NCBI RefSeq assembly: GCF_024273235.1
Contig: NZ_JANBVH010000024.1
Coordinates: 1-64,000, forward strand
DNA length: 64,000 nucleotides
Source: Sphingomonas faeni
Lineage (GTDB): Bacteria; Pseudomonadota; Alphaproteobacteria; Sphingomonadales; Sphingomonadaceae
Direction: 5' to 3'
Of the stretch, positions 25,431 to 34,777 are shown one piece after another. The notes under the pieces are model-generated. The model did not search any database. It was given only the letters and a program-made list of their open reading frames with translations, and had not been told where the DNA came from. Each line of letters begins with the position of its first letter. Within the stretch, counting starts at the first letter, position 1. The position numbers and the translations under genes are program-made.

Positions 25431-26106
25431 GGCGCTCCACCAGTCCGTCGCGACCGAGCGTCAGTACGCGATCGGCGATCGCCGCGCTGGCGTCCGAATG
25501 CGTCACCATCACGCCGGCCGCCTTGTTGTCGCGCACCGCTCCGGCGAACAGCGACAGCACGCGCGCCGCGGTTTCGGGATCTAGATTGCCGGTCGGCTCA
25601 TCCGCCAGGATCAGCGCAGGCCGGTGGACCAGCGCACGGGCGATCGCCACGCGCTGCAACTCGCCGCCCGACAGGTCGCGCGCATAGCCGTCGCCGCGCT
25701 CGCCCAGCCCGACCGCCTCGAGCATGGCCTCCGCCCGCGTGCCGGCCGCGGCGGCGTCGGGCGAGACCAGCGTCAACGGCAGCGCGACATTCTGTTGCAG
25801 CGTCAGATAGGGCAGGATGTGGAAGGCCTGGAACACGAAGCCGATCCGCTCGCGCCGCAGCCGCGTGCGCGCGGTATCGTCGAGCGTCCCCAGCACCGTC
25901 CCGTCGATCGCGACGCTGCCCTCGTCCGCCTCGTCCAGCCCGGCGAGGATGTTGAGCAGCGTCGATTTCCCGACGCCCGATTCGCCGATGATCGCGACGA
26001 GTTCGCCCGCGCCGACGTCGAGCTCCAGGTGTTGGAACAGCAGCCGGGGCCCCGGCACCGACTTGCCCAGCGCGCGTACCGCCAGAAGGGTTCGATCGTC
26101 CTGCAT
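25420..26106 (-). CDS. ABC transporter ATP-binding protein (AttE/LolD-like)
   Basis: A 228-residue ATPase of the MacB/LolD family. Walker A GESGVGKST is at residues 41-49; the Q-loop is in VFQAFHILPYLT, the signature in DLSGGELQRVAIARAL, and Walker B in LILADEPTGNLDPET. It energises the large permease encoded directly downstream. The ATG at 26106 is preceded by GGGGGA at a suitable distance; 26127 is an alternative. It is the promoter-proximal gene of the AttEFGH-like operon. Confidence 0.94.
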   Translation of the reverse strand: MQDDRTLLAVRALGKSVPGPRLLFQHLELDVGAGELVAIIGESGVGKSTLLNILAGLDEADEGSVAIDGTVLGTLDDTARTRLRRERIGFVFQAFHILPYLTLQQNVALPLTLVSPDAAAAGTRAEAMLEAVGLGERGDGYARDLSGGELQRVAIARALVHRPALILADEPTGNLDPETAARVLSLFAGAVRDNKAAGVMVTHSDASAAIADRVLTLGRDGLVERRDR

Positions 26107-26255
26107 TCTCGAGTCCCCCGCGGTCATCCCTGGTTCGAACGCGTCCGCATCCGGCTCGATCGACGTCCCTCATGTGTGTCGCGACGGGCTCGACATCAAT
26201 GCGTGTACGCGAACAGTTAGGTGTCGGCTTCGCAAACGATTGCTGGCAAACTTTG

Positions 26256-26274
26256 TAAGGAACAAGTTTCCTTA
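26256..26274. promoter_or_regulatory. Inverted repeat upstream of the GGDEF/EAL gene
   Basis: A perfect 7-base inverted repeat TAAGGAA-CAAGT-TTCCTTA in an A/T-rich patch, 43 bases before the GTG start of the c-di-GMP gene and between two divergent transcription units. It has the size of a dimeric repressor site. No U-run follows, so it is not a terminator. Confidence 0.4.
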
Positions 26275-26317
26275 ACACCTTCATGCGACGAGACAAAAAA
26301 CTGTCGAAGCGAACGTC

Positions 26318-28744
26318 GTGCCTATTCTCTTCAATCTGCATTTTCAGCATTCCGGGTCCCTGGTGGCGGTTGCGGTCGGCATCTGCCTGACGGCGGGGTG
26401 GTCGGTGGCGTTGCTCACCACCGATCTCGCCGATCCGACTGCGCACGAGGCCCTGGGCTGGCGGCACGTCGCCCTCGCGCTTGCCGCCGGGCTCGGCGTC
26501 TGGACCACGCATTTCATCGCGATCCTCGCCTATCGTCCCGACCTGCTGCTTCGCTACGACGCGTTGATGACGGTGCTGTCGGCGTTCGTGGGGATCGCCG
26601 CGGTCGGGCTGCCGATGGTGGCGATCACGCAGGCACGGACGCGGGGCCAGCGCAGCCTGGCGGGCGTCGTCGCCGGTGGCGGAATCTGGTGCATGCATGC
26701 GGTCGGCATCACCGGCATGATGGACTGCGCGCATTTCTTCTCCTGGCCGACCAACGTGATCGGCCTGCTGCTCGGGGCGACAATTATGGCGGCGTGGCAG
26801 TTCGATGCGCGCTGGTCGCGTTCGCGCCCGACCGGGTGCCTGTTGTTCGCGCTCGCGGTGTGCGTGACGCATTTCGTCTCGCTGTCCGGCGACGTCGTCA
26901 TCGGCAGCATCGACGAACGCCAGGGTGGCCTGTTGTCGCCCGGGCTGGTCGCTGCCAGCATGGCGTTCGCGGTTTCGGTGACATGCCTCGGCAGCCTGTT
27001 GACGTTCACCCGGATAAAGGCCGCGCGCGAGCAGGAGTCGCGGACGCTCAAGGCGGTGCTGGAGAGCATGACCGACGGGCTCGTGTTCATCGACCGGGAC
27101 GGGCGGCTGCGTCATTTCAACCACCGCTTCCTCGATCTGTTCGATACGCCGGCCGAGGCGATCGCGCCGGGCCTGACGATCGACGCTTTTCTCGATGCGA
27201 TCGCGCGGTATCGCGACTGGCCTGCCGAAAAGCGTGCGTTGGTCGGCGGTGCGATGAAGCAATGGGTCGAGGCAGATACCGGCTTCGACCGCGAATGCGA
27301 GATGGAGGACGGCCGGACCTATCAGATGCAGTGTCGTCCGGTGCCGCGCCAGGGCATCGTCCTGACCTTCACCGACGTCAGCGCGGAGCGGACCGCGCTC
27401 GGCGACCTCAAGCATCTCGCCTATCACGATCCGCTGACGGGGCTGGGCAATCGTCGGTCGTTGCGCGAGACGAAGGAGGCGCTGATCGCGCAAGGCGCGC
27501 CGTTCACGCTGCTGTTGATCGATCTCGACGAGTTCAAGCGGATCAACGACGCGTTCGGGCACGGCGTCGGCGACAAGCTGCTGGTGCATGTCGCGACGCA
27601 GCTCTCCGGGCTGGTCCCGCGCGACAGCTTCATCGCGCGGATGGGCGGCGACGAGATCGCGATCATCGTGCGCGAGATGGGCGAGGCGGCGACCGCGCTG
27701 GCGGAGGCGATCGTGGTGCGGTTGAGCGCCCCGGTGGTGGTCGAGGGACGCCGGCTGCTGCCGAGCTGCAGTATCGGCATCTCGGGTTTCGCCGGCGATC
27801 TCTCGCCCGAAGACCTGATGAAGCGCGCGGACATGGCATTGTACGAGGCCAAGCGGCTCGGTCGCCGGCGCGCCCAGGCCTATGTCCCGGGCCTCGCCGA
27901 ACGCCTCGCCGAACGCCAGCACATCGTCGACGACCTGCACGAAGCCCTCCAGACCGCCGGCTTCACCCTCGCATTCCAGCCCGTCGTGCAACTGTCGACC
28001 GGGATCACCACCGGTTACGAGGCGCTGATCCGCTGGAACCACCCGACGCGCGGCTGGGTACCGCCAGCGTTGTTCATTCCGATCGCCGAGGAATGCGGCC
28101 TGATCGAGGATATCGGTCGTTGGGTGATCATGGACGCCTGTCGCCAGCTATCCGGCTGGTCTTCACACCTGCACGTCGCGATCAACGTATCCGCCGCGCA
28201 GCTCAAGTCCGAGGCGCTGGTGCATCACCTGACCCAGGCGATCCTGGTGCACGGGATCGCCGCCGAGCGAGTCGAGATCGAAATCACCGAGACCGCGCTG
28301 ATCGACGATGCGGACCGGACCGCGGCGACGATCGACCGGATCCGCAGGATCGGCGTGAAGGTGGCGCTCGACGATTTCGGCACCGGCCAGTCGTCGCTGT
28401 CGCATCTGCGCGATTTCAAGTTCGACCGGATCAAGATCGACCGGAGCTTCGTGGTTCGTGCGGGCTTCGATCCGCGATCGATGGCGGTGCTGCGCGGGAT
28501 CGTCGGGGTCGGCAAGGAACTCGGCGTCCTCACGCACGCCGAGGGTGTCGAAACCAGGGACCAGCTCGATCTGCTGCGGATGATCGGTTGCGATGCCGTA
28601 CAGGGCTATCTCGTCGGACGGCCAGTTACGCCCAGCAACGAGCAGATCGAGCGGTTCGAGCGCGTTCTTCAGAAGGCTACAGCGCACCGCGAACGTCGGG
28701 GGCCGCCCGAACTACCGGAGCAGCCCCAGCGGTTTGCCGCCTGA
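26318..28744 (+). CDS. MHYT-PAS-GGDEF-EAL cyclic di-GMP enzyme
   Basis: An 808-residue inner-membrane signalling protein. The first 230 residues form an MHYT-type sensor of seven helices with histidines in WTTHFIAILAY, WCMHAVGITGM and CVTHFVSL. A PAS-like segment (ESMTDGLVFIDRDGRL) follows. The GGDEF domain has RMGGDEIAIIV at its active site, and the EAL domain has YEALIRWNHP, ITETALIDD and KVALDDFGTG. Both catalytic motifs are intact or nearly so (GGDEI for GGDEF), so it could make and break c-di-GMP. Translation starts at a GTG. Confidence 0.92.
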   Translation: MPILFNLHFQHSGSLVAVAVGICLTAGWSVALLTTDLADPTAHEALGWRHVALALAAGLGVWTTHFIAILAYRPDLLLRYDALMTVLSAFVGIAAVGLPMVAITQARTRGQRSLAGVVAGGGIWCMHAVGITGMMDCAHFFSWPTNVIGLLLGATIMAAWQFDARWSRSRPTGCLLFALAVCVTHFVSLSGDVVIGSIDERQGGLLSPGLVAASMAFAVSVTCLGSLLTFTRIKAAREQESRTLKAVLESMTDGLVFIDRDGRLRHFNHRFLDLFDTPAEAIAPGLTIDAFLDAIARYRDWPAEKRALVGGAMKQWVEADTGFDRECEMEDGRTYQMQCRPVPRQGIVLTFTDVSAERTALGDLKHLAYHDPLTGLGNRRSLRETKEALIAQGAPFTLLLIDLDEFKRINDAFGHGVGDKLLVHVATQLSGLVPRDSFIARMGGDEIAIIVREMGEAATALAEAIVVRLSAPVVVEGRRLLPSCSIGISGFAGDLSPEDLMKRADMALYEAKRLGRRRAQAYVPGLAERLAERQHIVDDLHEALQTAGFTLAFQPVVQLSTGITTGYEALIRWNHPTRGWVPPALFIPIAEECGLIEDIGRWVIMDACRQLSGWSSHLHVAINVSAAQLKSEALVHHLTQAILVHGIAAERVEIEITETALIDDADRTAATIDRIRRIGVKVALDDFGTGQSSLSHLRDFKFDRIKIDRSFVVRAGFDPRSMAVLRGIVGVGKELGVLTHAEGVETRDQLDLLRMIGCDAVQGYLVGRPVTPSNEQIERFERVLQKATAHRERRGPPELPEQPQRFAA

Positions 28745-28761
28745 CCCGGGTCAGCGTTCGA

Positions 28762-29058
28762 TCAGCCGATGTCGACGGGATGCGTCACGATGATCGTCGG
28801 GCGGGCGGCGGCGAGATCGCGCGCGGCGAGGCCGAACGCCTTGAAGTGATCCGACGCCATGTGCTGCTGCACGGCGGCGTCATCGACATAGAGCTCGTTG
28901 AACACGAAGCGACGCTCGCCTTCGCCTTCCTGCCATAGCTCGTAGTGCAGCACGCCCGGCTCGGCCCGCGATGCCTCGACGCAGATCTTCGCAGCGGCGA
29001 CGAACGCCTCGTCCTGGCCGGGCTTGACGGTAACCAACGCAACTACCTTGACGGCCAT
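28762..29058 (-). CDS. Putative quinol monooxygenase (ABM/YgiN-like)
   Basis: A 98-residue dimeric alpha+beta barrel protein. MAVKVVALVTVKPGQDEAFV, EPGVLHYELWQ and FVFNELYVDDAAVQQHMASDHF are diagnostic of the antibiotic biosynthesis monooxygenase fold as found in YgiN-type enzymes. The substrate is probably a quinol or related aromatic; unproven. It is convergent with the GGDEF/EAL gene. Confidence 0.9.
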   Translation of the reverse strand: MAVKVVALVTVKPGQDEAFVAAAKICVEASRAEPGVLHYELWQEGEGERRFVFNELYVDDAAVQQHMASDHFKAFGLAARDLAAARPTIIVTHPVDIG

Positions 29059-29107
29059 GGCTTCGAATCCTCGAAAATTAGATGGTGCGGCCAACCTATC
29101 CCAAACA

Positions 29108-32100
29108 TCAGCCCGTGGCGATCAATCCGGTTGCGGCCTGGAGATCGACCGAGACCAGGCGGCTGACCCCGCGTTCGATCATCGTCACGCCGAACAGGCG
29201 GTGCATCCGGCTCATCGTGACGGCGTTGTGCGTGACGACGAGGTAGCGCGTGTCGGTATCGCGCGACATGCGGTCGAGCAGGTCGCAGAAGCGCTCGATA
29301 TTGGCGTCGTCGAGCGGCGCGTCGACCTCGTCGAGGACGCAGATCGGGGCGGGGTTGGTTAGGAACAGGCCGAAGATCAGGGCGACCGCGGTCAACGCTT
29401 GCTCGCCGCCTGAGAGCAGCGTCAGCGACTGGAGGCGCTTGCCGGGTGGTTGTGCCATGATCTCGAGCCCGGCTTCGAGCGGGTCGTCTGAGTCTATCAG
29501 TTCGAGGTGGGCCGCGCCGCCGTCGAACAGCGTGGTGAAGAGGCGCTGGAAGTGACCGTTCACCGCTTCGAATGCGGCGAGCAGGCGCTGGCGGCCTTCG
29601 CGGTTGAGCGTGCCGATCGAGCCGCGCAGCCGGTTGACCGCCTGGCCTAGTTCGTCGCGTTCGACGGCGTTGCCCCGCGCGGAATCTTCGAGTTCGGCGA
29701 GTTCGGTTTCGGCGACGAGGTTGACCGGGCCGATGCGTTCGCGGTCGGTGGTGAGGCGGTCGTGGGTGGCGGACTCCTCGGCTGGCGCGCGGACGTCGGC
29801 GACTGCGAAGCCGAGGCGTTCGGGGAGGACGGGGGCGGGGCATTGGAAGCGTTCGCCGGATAGTTTGCCGAGGTCGAGGCGGCGCGCTTCGTGGTTCTCG
29901 ACGCGGGCGATCGCGCCGGCGCGGGCTTCGCGGGCTTGCGACAGGGCTTCGGTGGCGGCGCGGTGGGCGTCGTCGGCGGTGCGGGCGGCGGTTTCAGCGG
30001 CGCGTTCGGTGGCGAGCAGCGCGTCGGCGGCGGCGCGGGCTTCGTGGTGTTCGGCGTCGAGCGTTGCGATTTCCGAGTCGAGTGCGGCGGGGCGATCGGC
30101 GATGGCAGCTAGATCGACGCCGAGGGTCGTCTCGCGCGCGTCCATCGCAGCGATGCGTTTCGCAGCTTCACCGGCGCGCGCGCGCCAGCTTCGGGTGTCG
30201 GCCTGCGCTGCGGACAGGCGTTCGCGGTGGGTGGCGATGCTGCGGTCTAGCGTGGTGCGATCGGCGCGGGCCTGCGCGACCGCGGCGCGGCTACGCTCGG
30301 CGTCGTATTGCAGCGCGGCGACCTGGCGGGCGTTGGCGGTGCCGTCCGGGACGGCGGCCATCGCGGCTTCGGCGCGGGTGCGGTCGGCGTGGGCCTCGGC
30401 GACGTCGTCGGCGATCCGGTGCGCGCGGATATCGAGGTCGGTGCGCTGGGTGGCAAGGCGTTCGAGCGCTGATGCGGCGCGGTCTTCGTTGCGGGTGGCG
30501 TCGCGCGCGGTGGTTTCGGCGCGTTGCAGGGCGGCGCGGGCGGTTTGCGACTCGCGGCGGGCTTCGGCGATCTGGTGGTCGATCGCGGCACGGGTTTGTT
30601 CGGCGTGTTCGAGCGCCGTGGCCGCGGCGGGGCGGGCGGCCTGGAGCGCGGCGAGACGGTTGCGGCGGACGAGTCTTTCGGCGGCTGCCGCGCCGGTGCC
30701 GGTCGCGGTGAATCCGTCCCAGCGGCGGAGTTGGCCGTCGCGCGTGACGATCCGCTGCCCGACTGCGAGGTGTTGGCCTCTATCGGTGTCGACGACAAAG
30801 ACCTGCGCGAGCCTGCGGGCGAGGGCGGGGGGCGCGTCGACATGCCTTGCCAGCGGTTCGGCGTCGGCGGGCGCGGCGGGGTCGTCTTCGCGGAGTTCGG
30901 CGCCCGCCCATGCGTCAAGGCCGGTGTCGAGATCGTCGCCGAGCGCAGCGGCGAGCGCGCGTTCATAGCCGGTGCTGGCCGAGACATGGTCGAGCAACCG
31001 GTCGCGCCCGCTGCGCTGTGTCGCCTTGGTGAGAGCCGCTATTTCGCTGTCGATCGCGGCGAGGTCTGCGCGGGCGGTGGCGCGGGCGGTTTCTGCGGCG
31101 TCTCGCGCGCTGGTCGCGGCGGCTTCGTCGGTGTCTGCGCGGGCGATGGCTTGGCGAGCGGTCTCGGCTGCGGCGGTCGCGGTGCGTCGGGCTTCGGCGG
31201 CGGTTTCGCGCTCTGCGGCTAGCGGAGCGGGGTCGCTAAGGGCGCGGAGGGCGGCGGCGATCTGCGCGGCATCGCGGTCCGCGCGATCGGCGCGGGTGCG
31301 GGCGGCGGCGAGCGCCGCGCTGGCGACACGCACTTCGGCGGCGTCGCGGGCCTGGGTGGCGAGCGCCTGGGCGAGGGAGACTTCGGCGTCTCGGGCTTTG
31401 CGTTCGGTGTCGGCGAGCGCGGCGTCGAGATCGGGGATCGCGGCGGTGGCGTCGGCGATCGCGGTGTCGAGGGCCCTGGCCTCGTCGGCGAGGCGGGCGA
31501 GCGCGGCGGCGGCGTCGCTGGCGAGCGATCCTTCGCGGGCGCGGTCGTCGGCGATGCGGGTGCGGGCGTCGGCGAGGTCGGCGATCCTGCGCTCGACGCC
31601 GGCTTTCTCGGTCTTGAGCGCGGCGAGGCGGTGGGCGAGGTCGCCGATGTGGTCGCGGGCGGCGAGGGCGGCGGTGCGGGCGGTCGAGACGGTTTCGACG
31701 GCGCGGTGCTGGTCTGCGGCGGCTGCGCGTTCGGCGTCGGTGGTCGCGCGGACGCGGGTTTCGGCGGCGGTGGCCTCGGCTTTGGCGGCGTCGGATGCGG
31801 CGGCGGCTTCGCGCCATCGGGCGAAGAGCGTGCGCGCCTCGGCGACGCGGATCTGTGCGGAGATCAGGCGGTAGCGTTCGGCGGCGCGGGCCTGGCGTTT
31901 CAGCGAGGCGGCGCGGGCGTCCTGGTCGGAGATGATCTCGTCGAGCTTGGCGAGGTTGGCTTCGGTGGCGCGGAGCTTGCCCTCGGCGTCCTTGCGGCGG
32001 ACGTGGAGCCCGGCGATCCCGGCGGCTTCCTCCAGCATCGCGCGGCGATCGGCAGGCTTGGCGGCGATGACCGCGCCGATCCGGCCCTGGCTGACGAGCG

Positions 32101-32494
32101 CGGGGCTGTGCGCACCGGTGGCGGCGTCGGCGAACAGCAGGCCGACGTCCTTCGCGCGGACGTCGCGGCCGTCGATCCGGTAGGCGGACCCGGCGCCGCG
32201 TTCGATCCGGCGGACGATCTCGCGTTCGTCACCGGCTATTTCGGCAAGGATCGAGACTTCGGCGAAGTCGCGCGGCGGGCGGGTCGCGGTGCCGGCGAAG
32301 ATGACGTCGTCCATGCCGGCGCCGCGCAGGGATTTCGCGCTGGCCTCGCCCATCGTCCAGCGGAGCGCTTCGAGGAGGTTCGACTTGCCGCAGCCATTGG
32401 GGCCGACGACGCCGGTCAGGCCGGGTTCGATGCGGAGGTCGGCGGGGTCGACGAAGCTCTTGAAGCCGGCGATGCGGAGGCGCTTGATCTGCAT
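29108..32494 (-). CDS. smc: Chromosome segregation protein SMC
   Basis: A 1128-residue condensin ATPase. The N-terminal head has Walker A GPNGCGKSNL at residues 31-40. Two long alanine- and arginine-rich coiled coils flank a hinge near the middle of the chain. The C-terminal head has the signature LTLLSGGEQALTAVAL and Walker B PICVLDEVDAPLDDANI. The coiled-coil regions are so biased in composition that the antisense strand gives long false frames. Start ATG 32494 (MQIKRLRIAGFKSF) is canonical. A tandem of two repeats separates it from the upstream DsbA-like gene. Confidence 0.97.
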   Translation of the reverse strand: MQIKRLRIAGFKSFVDPADLRIEPGLTGVVGPNGCGKSNLLEALRWTMGEASAKSLRGAGMDDVIFAGTATRPPRDFAEVSILAEIAGDEREIVRRIERGAGSAYRIDGRDVRAKDVGLLFADAATGAHSPALVSQGRIGAVIAAKPADRRAMLEEAAGIAGLHVRRKDAEGKLRATEANLAKLDEIISDQDARAASLKRQARAAERYRLISAQIRVAEARTLFARWREAAAASDAAKAEATAAETRVRATTDAERAAAADQHRAVETVSTARTAALAARDHIGDLAHRLAALKTEKAGVERRIADLADARTRIADDRAREGSLASDAAAALARLADEARALDTAIADATAAIPDLDAALADTERKARDAEVSLAQALATQARDAAEVRVASAALAAARTRADRADRDAAQIAAALRALSDPAPLAAERETAAEARRTATAAAETARQAIARADTDEAAATSARDAAETARATARADLAAIDSEIAALTKATQRSGRDRLLDHVSASTGYERALAAALGDDLDTGLDAWAGAELREDDPAAPADAEPLARHVDAPPALARRLAQVFVVDTDRGQHLAVGQRIVTRDGQLRRWDGFTATGTGAAAAERLVRRNRLAALQAARPAAATALEHAEQTRAAIDHQIAEARRESQTARAALQRAETTARDATRNEDRAASALERLATQRTDLDIRAHRIADDVAEAHADRTRAEAAMAAVPDGTANARQVAALQYDAERSRAAVAQARADRTTLDRSIATHRERLSAAQADTRSWRARAGEAAKRIAAMDARETTLGVDLAAIADRPAALDSEIATLDAEHHEARAAADALLATERAAETAARTADDAHRAATEALSQAREARAGAIARVENHEARRLDLGKLSGERFQCPAPVLPERLGFAVADVRAPAEESATHDRLTTDRERIGPVNLVAETELAELEDSARGNAVERDELGQAVNRLRGSIGTLNREGRQRLLAAFEAVNGHFQRLFTTLFDGGAAHLELIDSDDPLEAGLEIMAQPPGKRLQSLTLLSGGEQALTAVALIFGLFLTNPAPICVLDEVDAPLDDANIERFCDLLDRMSRDTDTRYLVVTHNAVTMSRMHRLFGVTMIERGVSRLVSVDLQAATGLIATG

Positions 32495-32549
32495 TTCTTG
32501 CGCCCCCCGACGACTGGTGCTTGATCTTACCCCGGACCGTTGCGCTGCT

Positions 32550-32602
32550 GTTTCCCCGCGAAGGCGGGGACCCAGACTGGGCTCCCGCCTTCGCGGGAGA
32601 AC
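32550..32602. repeat. Palindromic repeat, family A
   Basis: GTTTCCCCGCGAAGGCGGGG arm first, CCCGCCTTCGCGGGAGAAC arm last, as at 10238-10290. It is upstream of smc and followed 32 bases later by a family B element. Confidence 0.9.
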
Positions 32603-32633
32603 AAGCAATAGCCCGCATCAGACCAAATTTACG

Positions 32634-32739
32634 CCACCCCGGCGGAGGCCGGGGCCCAGTTGGAAAGGTGGCAGTAACGGAGCGCAACGCTGATCAGCGA
32701 TGTCCCCCAACTGGGCCCCGGCCTTCGCCGGGGTGGTGC
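32634..32739. repeat. Palindromic repeat, family B
   Basis: CCACCCCGGCGGAGGCCGGG/CCCAGTTGG arm and its complement ending GGGGTGGTG, with about 45 bases between. It ends some 40 bases past the DsbA-like stop codon. Confidence 0.88.
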
Positions 32740-32776
32740 GGCGGGTAGGCTGCCTACTATTTCCTAAGCCGGAGCC

Positions 32777-33517
32777 TTACGCCCCAGCCGCCTTCAGCGC
32801 CTTCTCCATCTGGTCCCAGCTCACGACCTGGTCGAGCTTCTTGTCGTTGATCAGGAACGTCGGCGTGCCCGTCACCGTCCCCGCCTGCATCGCGTTTTCG
32901 GTGGGCTTGGCCATAACCTCGAGCTGCTTCTGGTCGGCGAGGCACGCGCGCGCCTTCGCTTCCGGGATCCCGCGCTGCTTGACGAAATCGATCGCGCCCA
33001 TCTGTTCGGCGAGCTTGGTCGCGACGACCGTCGGCGGCTGGTTGGCGAGCCCCTGCTGCTGCGCGGGCGTCATCGCCTGGAGCTTGTCGAGAAACGCGAT
33101 CTGGTTGCCGTACATCTGTTCGAGCAGCGGGAAGAACGGCGCGACCCCGCCGCACTGGCCGAGCAGCGTCAGCGCCACATCGGGCGCGCCGTGGACGAGG
33201 AAGTCGCGGAATTCGAAGCTCACCTTGCCGGTCGAGACGTATTTTTCCGTCAGCGGCTTGTACGCCTCGCGGGCGAACGCGCCGCAGGTCGGGCACGAGC
33301 GTGCGCCATATTCGACGAGCTTGATGGCGGCATTGGGGTTGCCCATCAGATACCCCTCGGGGGTCTTCACGACCGTCTCGGTCCAGCTCTGGCCGGCAGG
33401 CGCGGCGGCAGCGGCGACGGGTGCCGCGGCGGGCGCGTCGACGTTGCCGGTCGAATCGTTCTTCGAGCAGGCGGCGAGCGCCAGCGGCAGGGCGGCGAGG
33501 GCGATTACGAACTTCAT
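32777..33517 (-). CDS. DsbA-like thiol oxidoreductase, lipoprotein
   Basis: A 246-residue periplasmic thioredoxin-fold protein. The signal ends in a lipobox (LPLALAACS), followed by an Ala/Pro linker to about residue 45. The redox motif is CPTC in YGARSCPTCGAFAREA; the cis-proline loop is GTPTFLINDKK. These single-domain DsbA/DsbG-like proteins oxidise or isomerise disulfides. It is directly downstream of a second DsbA-like gene. Confidence 0.9.
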   Translation of the reverse strand: MKFVIALAALPLALAACSKNDSTGNVDAPAAAPVAAAAAPAGQSWTETVVKTPEGYLMGNPNAAIKLVEYGARSCPTCGAFAREAYKPLTEKYVSTGKVSFEFRDFLVHGAPDVALTLLGQCGGVAPFFPLLEQMYGNQIAFLDKLQAMTPAQQQGLANQPPTVVATKLAEQMGAIDFVKQRGIPEAKARACLADQKQLEVMAKPTENAMQAGTVTGTPTFLINDKKLDQVVSWDQMEKALKAAGA

Positions 33518-33534
33518 GCTGTTACTCCAGTGGA

Positions 33535-34200
33535 TCATTGGGCGCCGGCCTTGCGAAGCGCGGGTTCGAGCTGGTCCCAGCCGACATGGGGCACGATCTT
33601 GCCGTTGAGGTAGAAGGTCGGCGTCGAGTCGATTTCCTTCGGCGCGTCGGCGGTCAGTTTGACGATGCGGTCGATCTCGGGCTGGTTGGCGAAGCAGGCG
33701 TCGATCGCCGCGTCGGACAGCCCGCGTGCCTTGACCATCGCGGTCAGGCCGGAGCCATCGGCGTTCGCGCGGATCTGCGCGGCGGCCGGGTACATGGCGA
33801 GGCGCGCGGCGTTGCCCTGCTGATACTCGATGCCACGTTGCAGCCATTGCGGCTGTGCGGCGAAGATCGCGGACGAGGTGGCGGAAAAACCTTTCGGGCC
33901 GGTGCAGCGCGCGAGGATCGCCGCCGACAGGTCGAGCCGGTCGCGGATGAAGTGGCGGAATTCGAGGCTGGTCGAGCCCGATGCGATCATCTGGCGCTTG
34001 AGCAGGGGTTCGGACTTCACCGAGAAGTCGGCGCAGTGCGAACACGTGTAGCTGGCATATTCGACGAGCTTCACGCGCGCGGCGGGGTTGCCGATCAGGT
34101 AGGCGCCCGAGGGGAGGATGCGCGCGGTCTGCGACCAGTCGCGCTTGGGCGCGGCGCCGGTCAGCAGGAAGAGGGCGAAGACGGCAAGGAGGACGCGCAT
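33535..34200 (-). CDS. DsbA-like thiol oxidoreductase
   Basis: A 221-residue exported thioredoxin-fold protein with a short signal (LLAVFALFLLTGAAPK). The active site is CSHC in YASYTCSHCADFSV and the cis-Pro loop is STPTFYLNGKIV. It shares the general scheme of the next gene downstream but little sequence, so it is not a recent duplication. Its start overlaps the dciA stop by one base (TGATG), and the pair probably belongs to the dciA operon. Confidence 0.92.
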   Translation of the reverse strand: MRVLLAVFALFLLTGAAPKRDWSQTARILPSGAYLIGNPAARVKLVEYASYTCSHCADFSVKSEPLLKRQMIASGSTSLEFRHFIRDRLDLSAAILARCTGPKGFSATSSAIFAAQPQWLQRGIEYQQGNAARLAMYPAAAQIRANADGSGLTAMVKARGLSDAAIDACFANQPEIDRIVKLTADAPKEIDSTPTFYLNGKIVPHVGWDQLEPALRKAGAQ

Positions 34201-34751
34201 CAGGTGATCCTGGGAAGGCCGTGCGTCGAGGCGACGCCGGCGGCGAGGGATTCGAGGACGGCGCGCAGTTCCGGATCGGCGATGCCCTTCAGGCTCGCAC
34301 CGAGATCGACGGGGACCGGGCGGATCGACGGCGGGGCTTTCCGCGGCACGGGGGCAGCGACCTCGCCTTGGCGGATCGCGACCTTCACGATCGCGGCATA
34401 GCCGAAGAAGCGATTGACGCGCTCGATGATCTCGGGGGCGATGTGCTGCATCATCGGGGCATGCGCGCCGCGGACTGTGAGGGTCAGGACGCCGTCCTGT
34501 TTCTTGCCGACCGGGAAGCGGATCGATTCGGGGATGCTCGCGCCGGCGAGCTTCGCGCCGACGATCTCGGGCCAGCGGCTCACGATCGACGACTGGACGA
34601 AGCCGAATCGCCGGAACGCCGCGCCGCCGATCGCGGGCAACAGCTCGGCGACCGCGCGCGAGCGATTCTCGCGCGGCGCGTCGGGATCGGTCTTGCCTTT
34701 CGTCCGGCGTGTCGCGGGCGGTTTCGGGGAAGGGCCAGGCGGCTTGCTCAT
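34200..34751 (-). CDS. dciA: DUF721 protein, DciA-type helicase loader
   Basis: A 183-residue protein. The DUF721 core spans about residues 30-125: AVAELLPAIGGAAFRRFGF, SSIVSRWPEIVGAKLAGAS, LTLTVRGAHAPMMQHIAPEIIERVN. DciA proteins load the replicative helicase DnaB in bacteria that lack DnaC; that role is taken from the family. The N-terminus is basic and proline-rich. Starts at 34751 and 34763 are both possible. Only about 26 bases separate its start from that of the divergent mutY. Confidence 0.88.
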   Translation of the reverse strand: MSKPPGPSPKPPATRRTKGKTDPDAPRENRSRAVAELLPAIGGAAFRRFGFVQSSIVSRWPEIVGAKLAGASIPESIRFPVGKKQDGVLTLTVRGAHAPMMQHIAPEIIERVNRFFGYAAIVKVAIRQGEVAAPVPRKAPPSIRPVPVDLGASLKGIADPELRAVLESLAAGVASTHGLPRIT

Positions 34752-34777
34752 CTGCAATCCCATGCCATAGGCGACGC

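Noticed and set aside
22866-25955. Long plus-strand open frame of about 1000 codons
   Set aside because: It is antisense to the ABC permease and ATPase genes, is Arg/Gln/Pro-rich, and matches no family. It arises from GC-biased codon use.
29604-31874. Several long plus-strand frames opposite smc
   Set aside because: Ala/Ser/Arg/Gly low-complexity products caused by the biased coiled-coil codons of smc on the other strand.
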